64,000 bases of DNA from Methanofervidicoccus abyssi (GCF_004310395.1 NZ_BFAX01000003.1:239333-303332); one strand, 5' to 3'; counted from the first letter of the stretch, positions 20,209-31,156 are shown. Notes: generated by a model from the letters alone, not told the origin. Numbers and translations are program-made.

Positions 20209-20727
20209 CTATAGGTAATCCCCAATGTTAAAAATCTCGGTAATCTCCATAAGTACTTTACCTCTATATATAATATTGTAGGTTCTCTGAGGAAGGATTC
20301 TCCTCTCCGTATTTAGATACCTTCTAATTGATTCTTCTACCTCTTTATAGGATATATCCACTATTTCCCGCCGAGTTTCTAAGTTGTGCATCTTCAGAAT
20401 TTTCCCTATAGGTATATCTGCAGAGAGTAAATCTCTCTTAATACTGTCTCTCAGAGTTTCATCACCAATATTCTTCAGAGGTATCTTTGAAGTGGCGTAT
20501 ACTAAAGGAGTGTCTCCGATCTTGAGGATTACACTTCTGTAATTTACACCGTTTACTATTTTCTGACTGATAGTTTTTACAGTGATCTCACCGTTGAACA
20601 GTATCTCCAGAAGGTTGGTAACACTTCCGTCAGTACCTAATAACATCTTCTCTTCATTTCTAAGGGGGTACCTTTTGGATAACTCGTTTATAATTCTGTA
20701 AGGCTTTAACACCATTAGATACCTCAC
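20209..20727 (-). CDS. Chorismate pyruvate-lyase-like protein (DUF98)
   Basis: This 172-residue protein resembles the archaeal DUF98/chorismate-lyase-like family. Recognisable parts are LLGTDGSVTNLLE near residue 29, VILKIGDTPLVYATSKIPL near 69 and the C-terminal RTYNIIYRGKVLMEITEIF. Family members remove pyruvate from chorismate to give 4-hydroxybenzoate. In methanogens this could feed an aromatic precursor, but the product was not established here. The gene is followed 12 bp downstream by the radical SAM gene, giving a probable DUF98-radSAM-ileS transcript. Confidence 0.7.
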   Translation of the reverse strand: MRYLMVLKPYRIINELSKRYPLRNEEKMLLGTDGSVTNLLEILFNGEITVKTISQKIVNGVNYRSVILKIGDTPLVYATSKIPLKNIGDETLRDSIKRDLLSADIPIGKILKMHNLETRREIVDISYKEVEESIRRYLNTERRILPQRTYNIIYRGKVLMEITEIFNIGDYL

Positions 20728-21055
20728 CTAATTGGGAGAATTATTAATTTTCCTTATTATCTTGATAGATAGTATTTTTTATCTATTTTATCTTTTTAAG
20801 TATTTTATTTATACTATTTTTAATTTGTTATATAATTGATCCTAATATTATCTTAATTCCTACCAGAAGTAGCGATTAAAAGGATATCAATTATACAATA
20901 ATTATAACTAAAATTATAACTAATAGAATAAAATATATCCCAGAATGTTTTTTCGACATTGAAATAGGGTAGGAAATACCTTTTGTAATATCCACAGTTG
21001 TATCATTTAGAATTTTACTTATTTTATCTTATCTCAACAGTCCCAGCTAATTTAT
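20728..21055. other. 330-bp AT-rich spacer
   Basis: The spacer lies between cobY and the DUF98 gene. It is mostly A/T with T-runs. On the minus strand 20852-20881 reads TTTTAATCGCTACTTCTGGT followed by AGGAATTAAG, a possible member of the recurrent intergenic motif family. No gene was recognised. Confidence 0.4.
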
Positions 21056-21652
21056 TTATAGTCTATAACTACTAATAAACGACTCTACTATTTTCTTCTC
21101 TTCTAACGTATTCACATTTAATACGGGCTCCTTTAAGACATACAGCTTTTCCACCTGTTCTCTATTCACTGGACAAAGTATGTTTATACCTATAGGGATG
21201 TAATTATCAATTGCTATAGTAGAACTGCTTAGATATTTATTCTTCTCCACCACTACACAGAGGGTCTCCAAATTCATATTCTTAGACCTTAGAGTGTAAT
21301 ATTCATCTATAATTTCATCTATAACTTTAGGTGTTATAGTAGGTATATCACAGCATATTACCATGAAAGGCTCTGAGAAATATCTCATAGAATAGTTTAT
21401 ATCATGAATATAACCCTTACCAGGAGTGTCTATTATTTTTATTCTTTTTTTATTACAATATTTCTTAAATAGATACTTCTTAGTTTTCCTGGTATTCGGA
21501 GATACTGCGATATATATATTCTCTATCTTAGAGTTTAAAAGGGACTGGATTACATAGTCTATCATAGGTTTTTTTAAAATTGGTAGTAGTGGTTTTTCTA
21601 CATCAGCCTTTAACCTCGTACCTTTTCCACCAGCCATAAGTAAGGCGTCCAT
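21056..21652 (-). CDS. cobY: Adenosylcobinamide-phosphate guanylyltransferase
   Basis: CobY is the archaeal, non-orthologous replacement of CobU. It transfers GMP from GTP to adenosylcobinamide phosphate in cobamide assembly. The nucleotidyltransferase signature LLMAGGKGTRLKADVEKPLL is at residues 4-23. The 198-residue length matches the family. The frame runs upstream to 21733, but the extra residues are hydrophobic and AT-rich. The ATG at 21652 starts the conserved MDALLMAGG, so it was chosen. It stands alone between AT-rich spacers. Confidence 0.9.
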   Translation of the reverse strand: MDALLMAGGKGTRLKADVEKPLLPILKKPMIDYVIQSLLNSKIENIYIAVSPNTRKTKKYLFKKYCNKKRIKIIDTPGKGYIHDINYSMRYFSEPFMVICCDIPTITPKVIDEIIDEYYTLRSKNMNLETLCVVVEKNKYLSSSTIAIDNYIPIGINILCPVNREQVEKLYVLKEPVLNVNTLEEKKIVESFISSYRL

Positions 21653-21882
21653 ATTTCCACGTAAGTAGATAGCTAGTTTTATCAAAATTAATGGATTTAA
21701 AAGAGGATTAATAAAAATAATAAAGAGTATCATAACAAAAAATATAATCTATGGTAATAACATTTTTAAGCTATATAAATATATAAATTATAATATTATA
21801 ATATATTTAATTATATGATTTAATTATTTTTTCAACTTATTTTTTTATTGAGATCTCGAAGTTGTTATTGCTATAACACAAA

Positions 21883-23286
21883 TTATCCTAAGGTTTCCCG
21901 AATCGCATCGTAGAGATTTCTACACAGGATTTCTATTTCATTCTCTGTAATAGTTAGAGGAGGAACTAATATTATAGTGTTAAGAATAGGTCTCATATAT
22001 ATGCCCCTCTTAAGTAGGTTCTCTGCAACCCTATACGCTACCTTCTCCCTGTATGAATATGGTTCCTTGGTCTTCTTATCCTTCACCAACTCAATACCTA
22101 CCATAAAACCCTTCTTCCTGACATCGCCCACATGTTCCAACTCCTTCAATTTGTCTAACTCTCTATGAAACATCTCTATCTTCTTATTTACTTTCTTAAA
22201 GAAGTCCTTCTCTCCCAGTATTTCCAAGGTAGCAAGTGCTGAAGTACATAATAACTGATTTCCCGTATAAGTGTGCCCATGGAAGAAGTGTCTGAGCTCT
22301 TCAAAGTCCCCTAAGAATTGGTTGTATATCTCGTCAGTTGTCATGGTAACTGCCAAGGGCAGATAACCTCCAGTTATACCCTTCCCGATTGTAATTATAT
22401 CTGGTTTAGATATACTTTTTAACTCCTCCCTCTCTGAATAAAGATATCTACCAAGTCTCCCAAAGGTTGCAACTTCATCTAATATAAATACTATACCTTC
22501 TTCCTTAGATCTCCTTGCCAACTCCTCTATATAGTTATCAGGGTATGGAATCATCCCGGCAGAACCCATTATTCCCCCTTCCAGTATTATACAGAAGAGC
22601 TCATCCTTAGCCTCCTCTAAGAGTTTCAGCATATCTTCGAGACAGTCCATACTGCATCCCATCTCCATCCTCTCATCTGTATCCCTGAAGTTGTGGCCGT
22701 ATCTACACCTGTAGCAGTAGGGAGGGTTTCCATGGTATCCCTTAAATAGGAGGGGCTTAAATAAACCATGGAAAATCTCACTACCCCCTACACTCATGGC
22801 TCCAAAGGTATCTCCATGATAGCCATCCTTTACAGAGAGGAACTTAGTCCTCTTTTTATTACCTTCAGGATCCTTTAACTGGTAATACTGAAAGGCTATC
22901 TTAAGAGCAATTTCAACAGCCTCTGAACCATCCTCCGAGTAGAACACCTTAGTTAGATGGGGGGGAGTGATCTCAACAAGTTTCTTTGCCAGGAGTATAG
23001 AAGGTACATTACCACATCCTAACAGTGTAGAGTGACATATCTTATCTGCCTGTCTCTTTATTTCCTCAATAATCCTCCTCTCACTGTGGCCAAAGAGATT
23101 ACACCATATAGAAGACACAGCATCTAGGTATTTATTTCCATAGATATCTATAAGGTAGTTACCTTCACCTCTCTCTATTATCAGATTTTTAAAGGGAGGA
23201 TCGTACTCCCTCATTTGAGTATATGGATGCCATAGGTATTTTTTATCCCATTCAACAAGTTCTTTGGGAGTGTAACCTTTAGCCAT
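21883..23286 (-). CDS. bioA: Adenosylmethionine-8-amino-7-oxononanoate aminotransferase
   Basis: BioA makes 7,8-diaminononanoate in biotin synthesis, using PLP. The 467-residue class III aminotransferase has FILDEVATFGRLG near residue 256 and the PLP lysine in TIGKGITGGYLPLA near residue 300. PNPHTYTGNQLLC-like HGHTYTGNQLLC follows. A Cys-rich insertion with four cysteines (CYRC...GCSMDC, about residues 186-210) is present, as in some BioA relatives. AGGTGAT lies just before the ATG. No other biotin genes are nearby. Confidence 0.92.
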   Translation of the reverse strand: MAKGYTPKELVEWDKKYLWHPYTQMREYDPPFKNLIIERGEGNYLIDIYGNKYLDAVSSIWCNLFGHSERRIIEEIKRQADKICHSTLLGCGNVPSILLAKKLVEITPPHLTKVFYSEDGSEAVEIALKIAFQYYQLKDPEGNKKRTKFLSVKDGYHGDTFGAMSVGGSEIFHGLFKPLLFKGYHGNPPYCYRCRYGHNFRDTDERMEMGCSMDCLEDMLKLLEEAKDELFCIILEGGIMGSAGMIPYPDNYIEELARRSKEEGIVFILDEVATFGRLGRYLYSEREELKSISKPDIITIGKGITGGYLPLAVTMTTDEIYNQFLGDFEELRHFFHGHTYTGNQLLCTSALATLEILGEKDFFKKVNKKIEMFHRELDKLKELEHVGDVRKKGFMVGIELVKDKKTKEPYSYREKVAYRVAENLLKRGIYMRPILNTIILVPPLTITENEIEILCRNLYDAIRETLG

Positions 23287-23520
23287 AATCTATCACCTTT
23301 ATATCCTGTTAAATGGATCGTATAAAAATTTAATATAAAAATAATAGTAATAAAATAATAGTAATATGGATAAAACTATTCGTACTAAACAACAACTATC
23401 GAGAACCTTGAATAAAAATAATAATTATAAAAATAATAAAGAAGAATTTAAAGAGCTAATACCGTTAAAAAGTAAAATGTTATTATTTGTAGGAGATTGA
23501 TACATCTTTTAAGAATATTC

Positions 23521-23555
23521 TTTTAATCTCTCCTTTAATGGAAACCAGAATTGTT
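23521..23555 (+). repeat. Copy C of a recurrent intergenic motif
   Basis: Between bioA and rpiA the sequence reads TTTTAATCTCTCCTTTAATG then GAAACCAGAATTGTTG. It resembles the copies upstream of cbiO, eno and mobB. GGAGATT about 30 bp upstream is complementary to its AATCTC, so a hairpin is possible. Confidence 0.4.
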
Positions 23556-23574
23556 GAAAATCAGGATTTTGTAT

Positions 23575-24294
23575 CTACTCTTTCTGTAGTATCTCCACCT
23601 TATTTTTATGTCCAACGATAACTTTATTCACCTTTGTAAAGATACCGTTCTCCACAACTCCCGGTATGGTATTTAACTCCATCTCCATCTTTTCAGGCTC
23701 CTTCAGGTCCATGAATACATCTATTATTATATTACCGTTATCTGTGATTACTGGGCCTCTCTTCCTCTCAGCCATCCTTATAGAAGGTGCCGCATCCCTT
23801 CTAAGTAACTCCTTTAATACAAAAGAATACGCAGAAGGTAGTACCTCTAGGGGCACAGGTGTCTTATTTCCCAGCATATCCACGACTTTACTACTATCTA
23901 CTATGACTACAAACTCCTCTGCGTAGTAATCCACTATTTTCTCCATCGTATGGCAGCCTCCTCCCCCTTTTATGAGATTTAGGGATTTTCTCTCAACCTC
24001 GTCGGCACCATCTACTGCAATATCTATAACATCACACTGATCTAAGGACACTATCGGTATTCCATTTTTGATGGCCAATATACGGGATTCAAAGGATGTA
24101 GGCACTCCAAATATACTTAACTCTTCTTCGGTGATCTTCTTACCTAACTCCTCTATAAATATGTTGGTTGTTGTACCTGAACCTAAACCTACTATCATCC
24201 CATCTTTTATAAGATTAAGAGCCTCCCTTGCGGCCATGTATTTCTCATGTTCAGTATTTGTAGTTTTTGACTTCGATCTTCTACCCTTAGCCAT
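23575..24294 (-). CDS. rpiA: Ribose-5-phosphate isomerase A
   Basis: RpiA interconverts ribose 5-phosphate and ribulose 5-phosphate, supplying ribose for nucleotides. The 239-residue protein has GLGSGTTTNIFIEELG near residue 36, DGADEVE near 96, and the active-site GGGGCHTMEKIVD near 109. A basic N-terminal tail of about 18 residues (MAKGRRSKSKTTNTEHEK) precedes the usual start. It is retained because GGGGGT precedes this ATG while the internal ATG has no ribosome binding site. hisF ends 11 bp upstream of this start, so hisF and rpiA are likely one transcript. Confidence 0.94.
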   Translation of the reverse strand: MAKGRRSKSKTTNTEHEKYMAAREALNLIKDGMIVGLGSGTTTNIFIEELGKKITEEELSIFGVPTSFESRILAIKNGIPIVSLDQCDVIDIAVDGADEVERKSLNLIKGGGGCHTMEKIVDYYAEEFVVIVDSSKVVDMLGNKTPVPLEVLPSAYSFVLKELLRRDAAPSIRMAERKRGPVITDNGNIIIDVFMDLKEPEKMEMELNTIPGVVENGIFTKVNKVIVGHKNKVEILQKE

Positions 24295-24304
24295 ATCTAC
24301 CCCC

Positions 24305-25129
24305 TTATAATCTAACTGGAATCCCTCTATTTAACAGATACTCTTTAATCTCCCTGATGGAATATTCCCTGTAGTGAAGAATACTTGCCATTAATGCAGC
24401 ATCTGCCTTTCCATATTCAAATACCTCGTAGATATGTTCCAGTGTTCCACAGCCTCCACTTGCTATAACAGGTATTCCAACGTTCTCAGACATTAATCTT
24501 GTTAATTGGATATCGTAGCCCTTCTTAGTACCGTCTGCATCTATACTGGTAAGGAGTATCTCTCCAGCACCCAACTCCCATACCTTCCTACCCCACTCTA
24601 TAGCATCTATTCCAGTCCCCTTTCTACCTCCATATATATAAACCTCAAACCAGCAGTATCTACTATCAACTTTTACAACGTTTCTACCCCTCTCCCTAGC
24701 AGCATCTACCTCTTCTCCTTCTACATATCTCCTTTTTGCATCTATAGCAACTACAACACACTGGGAACCAAAAATCTCACTGGCTTCCTTTATCAGCTCA
24801 GGAGTCTTAACTGCAGCTGTATTTACAGATACCTTATCAGCACCTGCTCTAAGTAGTCTCCGGAAATCTTCAACTGTCCTAACACCACCTCCAACAGTTA
24901 AAGGTATAAATACCTGCTCAGCTGTCTTCTCAACTAAATCTATAAGTATACGTCTCTTCTCGTAAGATGCGGTAATATCTAGAAATACCAACTCATCTGC
25001 ACCTTCTTCATCATATACCTTGGACAATTCTACAGGATCTCCTGCATCCTTTAAGTGGACGAATTTAGTCCCCTTTACAACCCTGCCCTCCTTTATATCT
25101 AGACAGGGAATTATCCTCTTCGTTAAGAT
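24305..25129 (-). CDS. hisF: Imidazole glycerol phosphate synthase subunit HisF, start codon uncertain
   Basis: HisF is the cyclase of imidazole glycerol phosphate synthase. It forms IGP and AICAR from PRFAR with ammonia from HisH. The TIM barrel is intact: [41 protein letters not shown] and [12 protein letters not shown]. The conserved N-terminus begins exactly at codon 25129. There the expected ATG is ATC, with a good GGTGAT at 25138-25133. The nearest ATG in frame is 25174 and would add 15 residues absent from the family, without a clear ribosome binding site. I give the ATC position as the likely start; 25174 is the conservative alternative. Confidence 0.9.
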   Translation of the reverse strand: MLTKRIIPCLDIKEGRVVKGTKFVHLKDAGDPVELSKVYDEEGADELVFLDITASYEKRRILIDLVEKTAEQVFIPLTVGGGVRTVEDFRRLLRAGADKVSVNTAAVKTPELIKEASEIFGSQCVVVAIDAKRRYVEGEEVDAARERGRNVVKVDSRYCWFEVYIYGGRKGTGIDAIEWGRKVWELGAGEILLTSIDADGTKKGYDIQLTRLMSENVGIPVIASGGCGTLEHIYEVFEYGKADAALMASILHYREYSIREIKEYLLNRGIPVRL

Positions 25130-25341
25130 TTTATCACCTATAATACTTATACCAGGAATTTTAAATAATAACATTATATATTTATGTATCTCCTTAGATG
25201 CTGTTTGATACTGAATTTTTAACTATCATTATTATTAATAATATTAACATAATAAATAACTTATTTGTAATATTTTTATTTGTAATATTTGGTCTATAAT
25301 TTATATTAACATCTTTACAACAAGGCACTGAGTAAGATACT

Positions 25342-25815
25342 ATGGACATCAATATACTGATAGGGGATTTAATAAGATATTATGGATACCTCGGCCTCTT
25401 TGTAGTAGCGTTCTCTGAGTCGATAATCCAACCTGTACCCCCAGATATCTTTATATTAGGTGCCTCTATCTTTGGTTTAGATCCCTTAATATGTGCGGTG
25501 ATCTCAACTGTAGGTTCGGTGTTGGGAGGAATAACTGGTTATATATTAGGTTATAAACTTGGGACGCCAGTTTTTATCAGATTGTTTGGAGAAAAGTACT
25601 TTAGAATGGGAGAAAGGTTTTTTGAAAAGTACGGTGTTTTGGGCGTGGTAATTGCAGGATTTACTCCTTTGCCGTATAAAATTGTAGCCTGGCTCTCAGG
25701 GATTTTTGACATGGGTGTTTTAAAATTTACAGTTGGGACCTTGATAGGGAGATTTTCCCGATTTCTCCTTATAGCTTATTTTGGACATGGAGTTTCTATG
25801 TATTTTGGTATTTAA
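25342..25815 (+). CDS. DedA/VTT-family membrane protein
   Basis: This 157-residue integral membrane protein belongs to the DedA/YqaA (VTT) superfamily. It shows the N-terminal [19 protein letters not shown], then [17 protein letters not shown] and the [16 protein letters not shown] re-entrant region. The C-terminal [13 protein letters not shown] is also typical. Related proteins are thought to move lipids or other small molecules across the membrane; no substrate can be assigned. The gene stands alone and diverges from hisF. Confidence 0.83.
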   Translation: MDINILIGDLIRYYGYLGLFVVAFSESIIQPVPPDIFILGASIFGLDPLICAVISTVGSVLGGITGYILGYKLGTPVFIRLFGEKYFRMGERFFEKYGVLGVVIAGFTPLPYKIVAWLSGIFDMGVLKFTVGTLIGRFSRFLLIAYFGHGVSMYFGI

Positions 25816-25933
25816 AGTTAGTATTTATTATAAATGGGGTAATAAATTTATTAATTGCAAAAATTATTAAAATATACTAAAATAAATTATATTATTTATT
25901 GAGGAAATGATATCGAAAAACGGTGGGTTTTTT

Positions 25934-28900
25934 ATGAATGCTTACAATTATAATACCTCTGCTAATAGGGAACTTTCACAACTTTTCCTTGAATATTACA
26001 AACAAGACTGGAAGAAACGATCTGAAGCTGCTAGGATATTAGGATATATCAATGATCAGGAAACAATAGAAAAATTAACTCCATATATTGTCGAGTTAGC
26101 CTTAGATACAAATAGATTCATTAGAATAAATCTAGCCCACTCCTTAAAGAAAATAGTGTTGGAATACAATATTGTAAATGAAGATATTTTTTTCCTGTTG
26201 TATTCTTTGGCCTACGATTCCTACGAGCCTGTCTCCAGTTTAATGATAAATATTATAAAATCGATGGAGGATTATAAAGTAATCAAATTCGTTTCATCTA
26301 TCTCTAAGAAGTTGGGATCTTCAAATAACTATGAAATACTCTACTCCCTAGTATCCATAGGGTTGATATCCAGTATAACACCGGAATATCTTGTAGATGC
26401 ACTGCCTAAACTTATGTTGTTGGCAAATACCAACAGGTATAAAATAATTCAGATCATCGCTGTTGAAATACTGGGAGAATTTAAATCTTTAAATAGAGAG
26501 TACTTAACTGAGCTGTACTATTTCTACTATATAAGATATCGTTACAAAGAGATATTTCAAAACTTAAGGGGTGATGATTTTAATAAGTACTTTGACAAAA
26601 TTAAATATTACGACATCTATTTAAAAAAGAATGTTTCTAAAGACGATATTGTAGAAGTTATTAATACAATAAAAGATAGTAAATATGAATATGACGATAC
26701 GTTGAAAACCCTTAAGATGTCCATTTTATACACCCACTTCAAGCCTCTCAGGGAGTTGTTAAATGAAGATGAAAACCTCGGTAAGGTACTACTGGAGGAA
26801 GTTCTAAACAATATAGAAAGTGACAACTTTCTCGTCAAACTCTCTGCAATACTACTCTTCTCAAAAATCATAACTGTAGAAAAAGTCTATAAAAATCTAA
26901 GTAAAAATGATATTGACAATTTCTTTAAGGTGATAGAAGATAATTTAGTTAAGGGAAATTATCTCCTCAAAGGATTTTCCCTTGAGGCACTGTGCAATCT
27001 TGTGAAATGGGGTAATTCTCAATATATGCTGAAGAAGATAGAGGAAGTGATTGATAAGGTTGATATGGAGAAGGTTATGAGTGAGGGTTATCTATGTTAC
27101 TATTACGGTATATATTTAATGTACTATTTTAAAAAATTACAGTGTATCTCTGCTAGACATTCACCAAATATAACTAAAGAACTTCTTGAAAAGTTCAGAG
27201 ATTTAGGACTTTATAAATTGCAGGAACTTATCAAAAGTATCTATTTAGGCATAAAAAAGAGAGAATGGTTAGATAGGTTCTACTCTGGGAAGTTTTTAGG
27301 CAATATACTATGTTCACGAATAAGATACAATCCACAGATGTTTGAGATAGTTAATAGGTTGTTATACGATTCCAATTACTTGAATAGAAACATTGGGATA
27401 TGGTTATTTAGATTGATAATAGAGATTGAAGATAAACCTCCTTCCAATATTAATCCAATAATTAAGACCACATTTCTCTTCGATGACTGGTATTTTGGGA
27501 CTAGGGTAGAGTACTTGTTGTTTTACAGTACTTTAATCAGTAAATTTCCTAAGAATATCCAAGTAAATAGTATAAAGACAGGTCTGATCTCAACAATTTT
27601 AACAAAGTGTTTAACTGATAAAAATAGATTTATAAAATACATAAGTAGAGAGTTGTTCTATAAACTTGTAGATGATGTATCTGAGTACTTTGAACTGTTA
27701 GACTACCACAACAGAGAATCTGAAGAACGAATCTCTATAATCGATAAATATATTAGATATCCTGAAACAAGAAAGGCTGCAATAATGTTAATTAAAAATG
27801 AATTAGAAAGATACATCAAAAATAAAAAAGGAGATAAAAAATATATCGAAACACTCTTAAGAATAATTTACAACAACATCTGTGAAGAGACTATCTATGT
27901 CCTCTTTGAAATTATAAAGTTAAAGAAGAGAAATTTCCCACTCTCTGCAGAAATTGTCAAATCCTATATAGAGAGGTATCCTAAGTTACCTAGGACTATG
28001 GCAGACGTTCTCTACAAGTTCGTAAACGAGCATGTTTTTAGGATAAGATGTATCCACCTACTTGAAGTGTTGGCATATGTTGAGGAGAGAATTATAATAC
28101 AGAGGAGAATACTAAATAGAATTAAAGAGTTGGTTGTATATGCAGATTCTTATTCCCAAGATATTAAAATAGCGATGAAGATACTTAATAGAATAGAAGA
28201 ACCTGAATGTAAGGCTATAGTAGAAGAAAAAGAAAGGATATTCAGTAAATATTTTAAAGATGGATTTATAGAGATACATCTTAATTCAGTTGAGATAAGA
28301 TACATACCAGTATTGGATATCATTGAAATTATGAATAGTGAAAATACCCCTATATCTGAAATAATTATCCAGATATTAGAGTCTGAGGGAATGACAATTC
28401 CAAAAATAATGGTTCTTGATTATTTTATTAACGAAATTATATCTGACGATAATCTATTAGATGAAATTTTATCCATTAAAAACATCTTTGACATACTGGC
28501 AAAGTTAGCGATACTTCCTGGTTACAGTCTAATATCCAAGAAGGCTCTAACTATACTTGAAGAGATAAGTATTAAAAAAAGCGACTGGCTAAAAGACAAT
28601 TTAATAAGTAATTTTGATAAAAAATCTACTCCATCTCTTATAAAAAGACTTTTAAAATCTGTGTCAAGCCCTTTTGTCGAATTAGAGATTATAGAAGCGT
28701 ATAACTACCTAATAGATAAAAACATGTTAAAATGCAGTGAATCTAAAAACATGAAAAAAGGATTGTATAGAGTTATACATGATACTTATAGTGAGCAGCC
28801 CTGGGTAATATTCAGAAAAATAGTTGATATTGTAAAGAAGTGTCCTGAATTAAAAGAAGATAGGGAATTTTTAAACGTTCTATCTAAGAAAATAATGAAT

Positions 28901-29011
28901 TTTATAGAATGGGAAACTTCCCCTACTGCCAAGACATACTTACTTAGTATATTAGAGAAGTTACATGAAGAAGAGATAGAATATGTAGAGAAAGAGACTA
29001 TTAATCTCTAA
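25934..29011 (+). CDS. Large alpha-helical repeat (HEAT-like) protein of unknown function
   Basis: I do not recognise a named family. The protein of about 1025 residues is almost entirely predicted helix-turn-helix units rich in Leu, Ile, Lys, Glu and Tyr. The N-terminal part ([32 protein letters not shown]) looks like HEAT/armadillo repeats, which usually form protein-binding scaffolds. No signal peptide, membrane segment or catalytic motif is visible. The start is a choice between ATG 25907 (GAGG close by) and ATG 25934 with GGTGGG about 6 bp upstream; the latter was preferred. The 3' end overlaps the convergent pdxT gene by 11 bp. Confidence 0.65.
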   Translation: MNAYNYNTSANRELSQLFLEYYKQDWKKRSEAARILGYINDQETIEKLTPYIVELALDTNRFIRINLAHSLKKIVLEYNIVNEDIFFLLYSLAYDSYEPVSSLMINIIKSMEDYKVIKFVSSISKKLGSSNNYEILYSLVSIGLISSITPEYLVDALPKLMLLANTNRYKIIQIIAVEILGEFKSLNREYLTELYYFYYIRYRYKEIFQNLRGDDFNKYFDKIKYYDIYLKKNVSKDDIVEVINTIKDSKYEYDDTLKTLKMSILYTHFKPLRELLNEDENLGKVLLEEVLNNIESDNFLVKLSAILLFSKIITVEKVYKNLSKNDIDNFFKVIEDNLVKGNYLLKGFSLEALCNLVKWGNSQYMLKKIEEVIDKVDMEKVMSEGYLCYYYGIYLMYYFKKLQCISARHSPNITKELLEKFRDLGLYKLQELIKSIYLGIKKREWLDRFYSGKFLGNILCSRIRYNPQMFEIVNRLLYDSNYLNRNIGIWLFRLIIEIEDKPPSNINPIIKTTFLFDDWYFGTRVEYLLFYSTLISKFPKNIQVNSIKTGLISTILTKCLTDKNRFIKYISRELFYKLVDDVSEYFELLDYHNRESEERISIIDKYIRYPETRKAAIMLIKNELERYIKNKKGDKKYIETLLRIIYNNICEETIYVLFEIIKLKKRNFPLSAEIVKSYIERYPKLPRTMADVLYKFVNEHVFRIRCIHLLEVLAYVEERIIIQRRILNRIKELVVYADSYSQDIKIAMKILNRIEEPECKAIVEEKERIFSKYFKDGFIEIHLNSVEIRYIPVLDIIEIMNSENTPISEIIIQILESEGMTIPKIMVLDYFINEIISDDNLLDEILSIKNIFDILAKLAILPGYSLISKKALTILEEISIKKSDWLKDNLISNFDKKSTPSLIKRLLKSVSSPFVELEIIEAYNYLIDKNMLKCSESKNMKKGLYRVIHDTYSEQPWVIFRKIVDIVKKCPELKEDREFLNVLSKKIMNFIEWETSPTAKTYLLSILEKLHEEEIEYVEKETINL

Positions 29012-29564
29012 CGTTACAAACCTTCTCTACAAAGTAGTTGTATACTTTATATCCATCATCTGACAACTCTGGGTGGAAGGCAACTGCCATATATCTCTCT
29101 TCTTTTACACCTACTATGTTATCATTTTCTTTTGCAATTATCTCCACCTTGTCATTTAAAATCCTATCAACTATAGGAGCCCTTATAAATATTCCTTTAA
29201 TCTTCTCTCCATTGAAGTATACATCATCCTCGAAACTCTCCCTCTGACTACCGTAGGCGTTTCTTTTTACTGTTATATCCATTAATCCCAGTAGAGGCTG
29301 TTTTTTCCCAGTACCTTTTGATAACAGTACCATCCCTGCACAGATACCTAAGATAGGCATATCTGAATTTCTCAATACCTCCATAAACCCGTACTTTTCC
29401 ATCAGTTTTCCTATAGTTGTGCTCTCACCACCAGGTATTATTAGAGCATCTATCTTAGATAGATCCTCCACCCTTCTAATTCTTATAGGGTTATGGCCGA
29501 TTTTTCTAATCATCTCTTCCTGTTCGTCAATATCTCCCTGAATTCCCAATACACCTATGTTCAT
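29001..29564 (-). CDS. pdxT: Glutaminase subunit of pyridoxal 5'-phosphate synthase
   Basis: PdxT hydrolyses glutamine and passes ammonia to PdxS to make PLP. The 187-residue class I amidotransferase has [12 protein letters not shown] near residue 46, nucleophile Cys in GICAGM near residue 75, and the catalytic HPELSDD near 165. A GGTGGAATC ribosome binding site precedes the ATG. pdxS is not in the window. Confidence 0.94.
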   Translation of the reverse strand: MNIGVLGIQGDIDEQEEMIRKIGHNPIRIRRVEDLSKIDALIIPGGESTTIGKLMEKYGFMEVLRNSDMPILGICAGMVLLSKGTGKKQPLLGLMDITVKRNAYGSQRESFEDDVYFNGEKIKGIFIRAPIVDRILNDKVEIIAKENDNIVGVKEERYMAVAFHPELSDDGYKVYNYFVEKVCNVRD

Positions 29565-29991
29565 GATTCCACCATTTGTTGTTGATTCATTTTTAAAATT
29601 AGGGAAAAATATTATTTATTTTTTATTTTTTATTTTTAAGTAATTTATAGTAAATAAGATAAAGAAGACATCTATAGAACAGGAATGAAAAACCCAATCT
29701 ACACAATAGTTTCAATTAAATGATAGTTAAAATTATTATAAAAATAATAAGGTAAAAATAATGGAGAAATCGTTAAAAAAATAATGATCTTCCCAACAAG
29801 ATTAGTATTATTTTTCCCTTTAGTGTTCAATAAATACCGTGAAATATTCGATGATTTATTTTATCATTATTTATTATTAGCCCTGAACAAACATTTTTTA
29901 AATTAACAATTACTATGAAAATCTCTACAATAAAAACAATAATTATAATTAAATTAATGTAGGACAGGATTTTTTCTATTAATCTAATTTC
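29565..29991. other. AT-rich spacer with a recurrent motif copy
   Basis: This stretch lies upstream of pdxT, and next to a flavoprotein remnant on its other side. On the minus strand, 29701-29732 reads TTTTAACTATCATTTAATTG then AAACTATTGTGT, close to the copy upstream of mobB. Nothing else was recognised. Confidence 0.4.
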
Positions 29992-30175
29992 TTAAAAATC
30001 CCTCATGATCTTATTCATGGGAGTTTTTGACACATTGTATATATTAACTTCAACCCCACTTTCCATTAAACCATTTCCTATACTGTAAGCCATCTTCTTC
30101 GTGGAGTTATACATGGTGTCATATACAATTTTTCTATTGTTTTTTTACCCATATTATCCCACTTACTCCTTAAAA
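29992..30175 (-). pseudogene. Remnant of an FprA-type (F420H2 oxidase/diiron flavoprotein) C-terminus
   Basis: The minus strand encodes the piece KIVYDTMYNSTKKMAYSIGN followed by GLMESGVEVNIYNVSKT and a stop at 29992. This is the flavodoxin-like FMN-binding end of A-type flavoproteins (YDTMxxSTxxMA). Just upstream the reading continues in another frame with SKWDNMGKKT, so there is a frameshift near 30135. The metallo-lactamase-like N-terminal domain is absent. It sits beside peroxiredoxin and rubredoxin genes, which are typical partners, so it is most likely a decayed oxygen-detoxifying FprA gene. Confidence 0.7.
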
Positions 30176-30247
30176 TGCTGATAATAAAAATAATAAAATA
30201 ATAATATAAAAAAATAAAAATAAAAAAATAAAAAATTTATAAAGAAC

Positions 30248-30940
30248 TTATTCTAATTTCTTGTAGCAGAACCACCAGTCGTAGCATTCGATTTCTCCCT
30301 TTTCAGCAGCCTTCTTTCTCTTTTCTGCCTCCTGGATAGTTGATGCTGGTGGTATGATTACCTTATCTCCTATTAACTCGTTATTGGGCCAGTTCTCTGG
30401 AGTTGCAACTCCTTTCTCATCTGCAGTTTGGAGTGCCTTAACTAATCTTACTATCTCTTCTACATTTCTACCTACTTCCTGTGGGTAATACACTATAGCT
30501 CTTATTATCCCATTGTTGTCTACAACAAATACTGCCCTAACTGTGTTGTTTCCCTTGTAAGGACTGATCATACCTAAGATCTCTGCTAACTCCCCCCTGT
30601 CATCCGCAATTACTGGAAATTCAATATCTACATTTAATTTTTCCTTTATCCACTCGATCCACTTTATATGGCTGAATACCTGATCTATACTCAATCCAAT
30701 TAACTCTGTATTTAACTCTCTGAATTTATCATACTTCTTCTGGAATGCTACAAACTCCGTAGTACATACAGGTGTAAAATCTGCTGGATGGCTGAAGAGT
30801 ACAAACCACTTACCTTTCTCTACGTAGTAGTCTGGCAACTTTATTGTTCCCAGAGTTGTATGTACTTCTATCTCTGGGAACTTTTCACCTATTACAGGCA
30901 TTCCTATGTAGCTTTCTAATCCATTTTCTTCTCCGCACAT
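30248..30940 (-). CDS. Peroxiredoxin (Prx6/1-Cys-like, AhpC/TSA family)
   Basis: This thiol peroxidase reduces hydrogen peroxide and alkyl peroxides. The 230-residue protein has the peroxidatic cysteine in [13 protein letters not shown] near residue 57, followed by [15 protein letters not shown]. The extended C-terminal domain ([18 protein letters not shown]) is seen in Prx6-type archaeal enzymes. [10 protein letters not shown] tail carries two more cysteines. GGAGGATAAC precedes the ATG. It lies downstream of the rubredoxin genes on the same strand; rubredoxin could supply electrons, which is an inference. Confidence 0.92.
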   Translation of the reverse strand: MCGEENGLESYIGMPVIGEKFPEIEVHTTLGTIKLPDYYVEKGKWFVLFSHPADFTPVCTTEFVAFQKKYDKFRELNTELIGLSIDQVFSHIKWIEWIKEKLNVDIEFPVIADDRGELAEILGMISPYKGNNTVRAVFVVDNNGIIRAIVYYPQEVGRNVEEIVRLVKALQTADEKGVATPENWPNNELIGDKVIIPPASTIQEAEKRKKAAEKGEIECYDWWFCYKKLE

Positions 30941-30960
30941 TGTTATCCTCCTTTTATTTT

Positions 30961-31151
30961 TTAGAATCTACTTTCATTGGAAGGAGATCTTGCAACTAAC
31001 TTGGGATCGTACCCTGTAAACCCACATTCAGGGGTGTAACAGGATACGTCAAAAAAGGTGCACTCCTCTCCACAGTTAGGACACCTATCAGGTAAGGTAT
31101 CCCCTTAAAGATATATCCACAGTTAGAACATTTCCACCATGTCATAAACAT
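30961..31151 (-). pseudogene. Rubredoxin-like small iron/zinc protein with a frameshift
   Basis: The frame starts [17 protein letters not shown] and then breaks. In the next frame it continues [37 protein letters not shown], and ends at TAA 30961-30963. Restoring one base in the four-C run (plus strand 31101-31104) would give a protein of about 63 residues. It would have two CxxC pairs of a rubredoxin knuckle and an extra CYTPEC. Either the gene is broken or the run was misread. It lies between rubredoxin and peroxiredoxin on the same strand. Confidence 0.7.
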
Positions 31152-31156
31152 CCCGA

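Noticed and set aside
23575-24294. Internal ATG start for RpiA at about residue 20
   Set aside because: No ribosome binding site precedes it, while GGGGGT precedes the upstream ATG.
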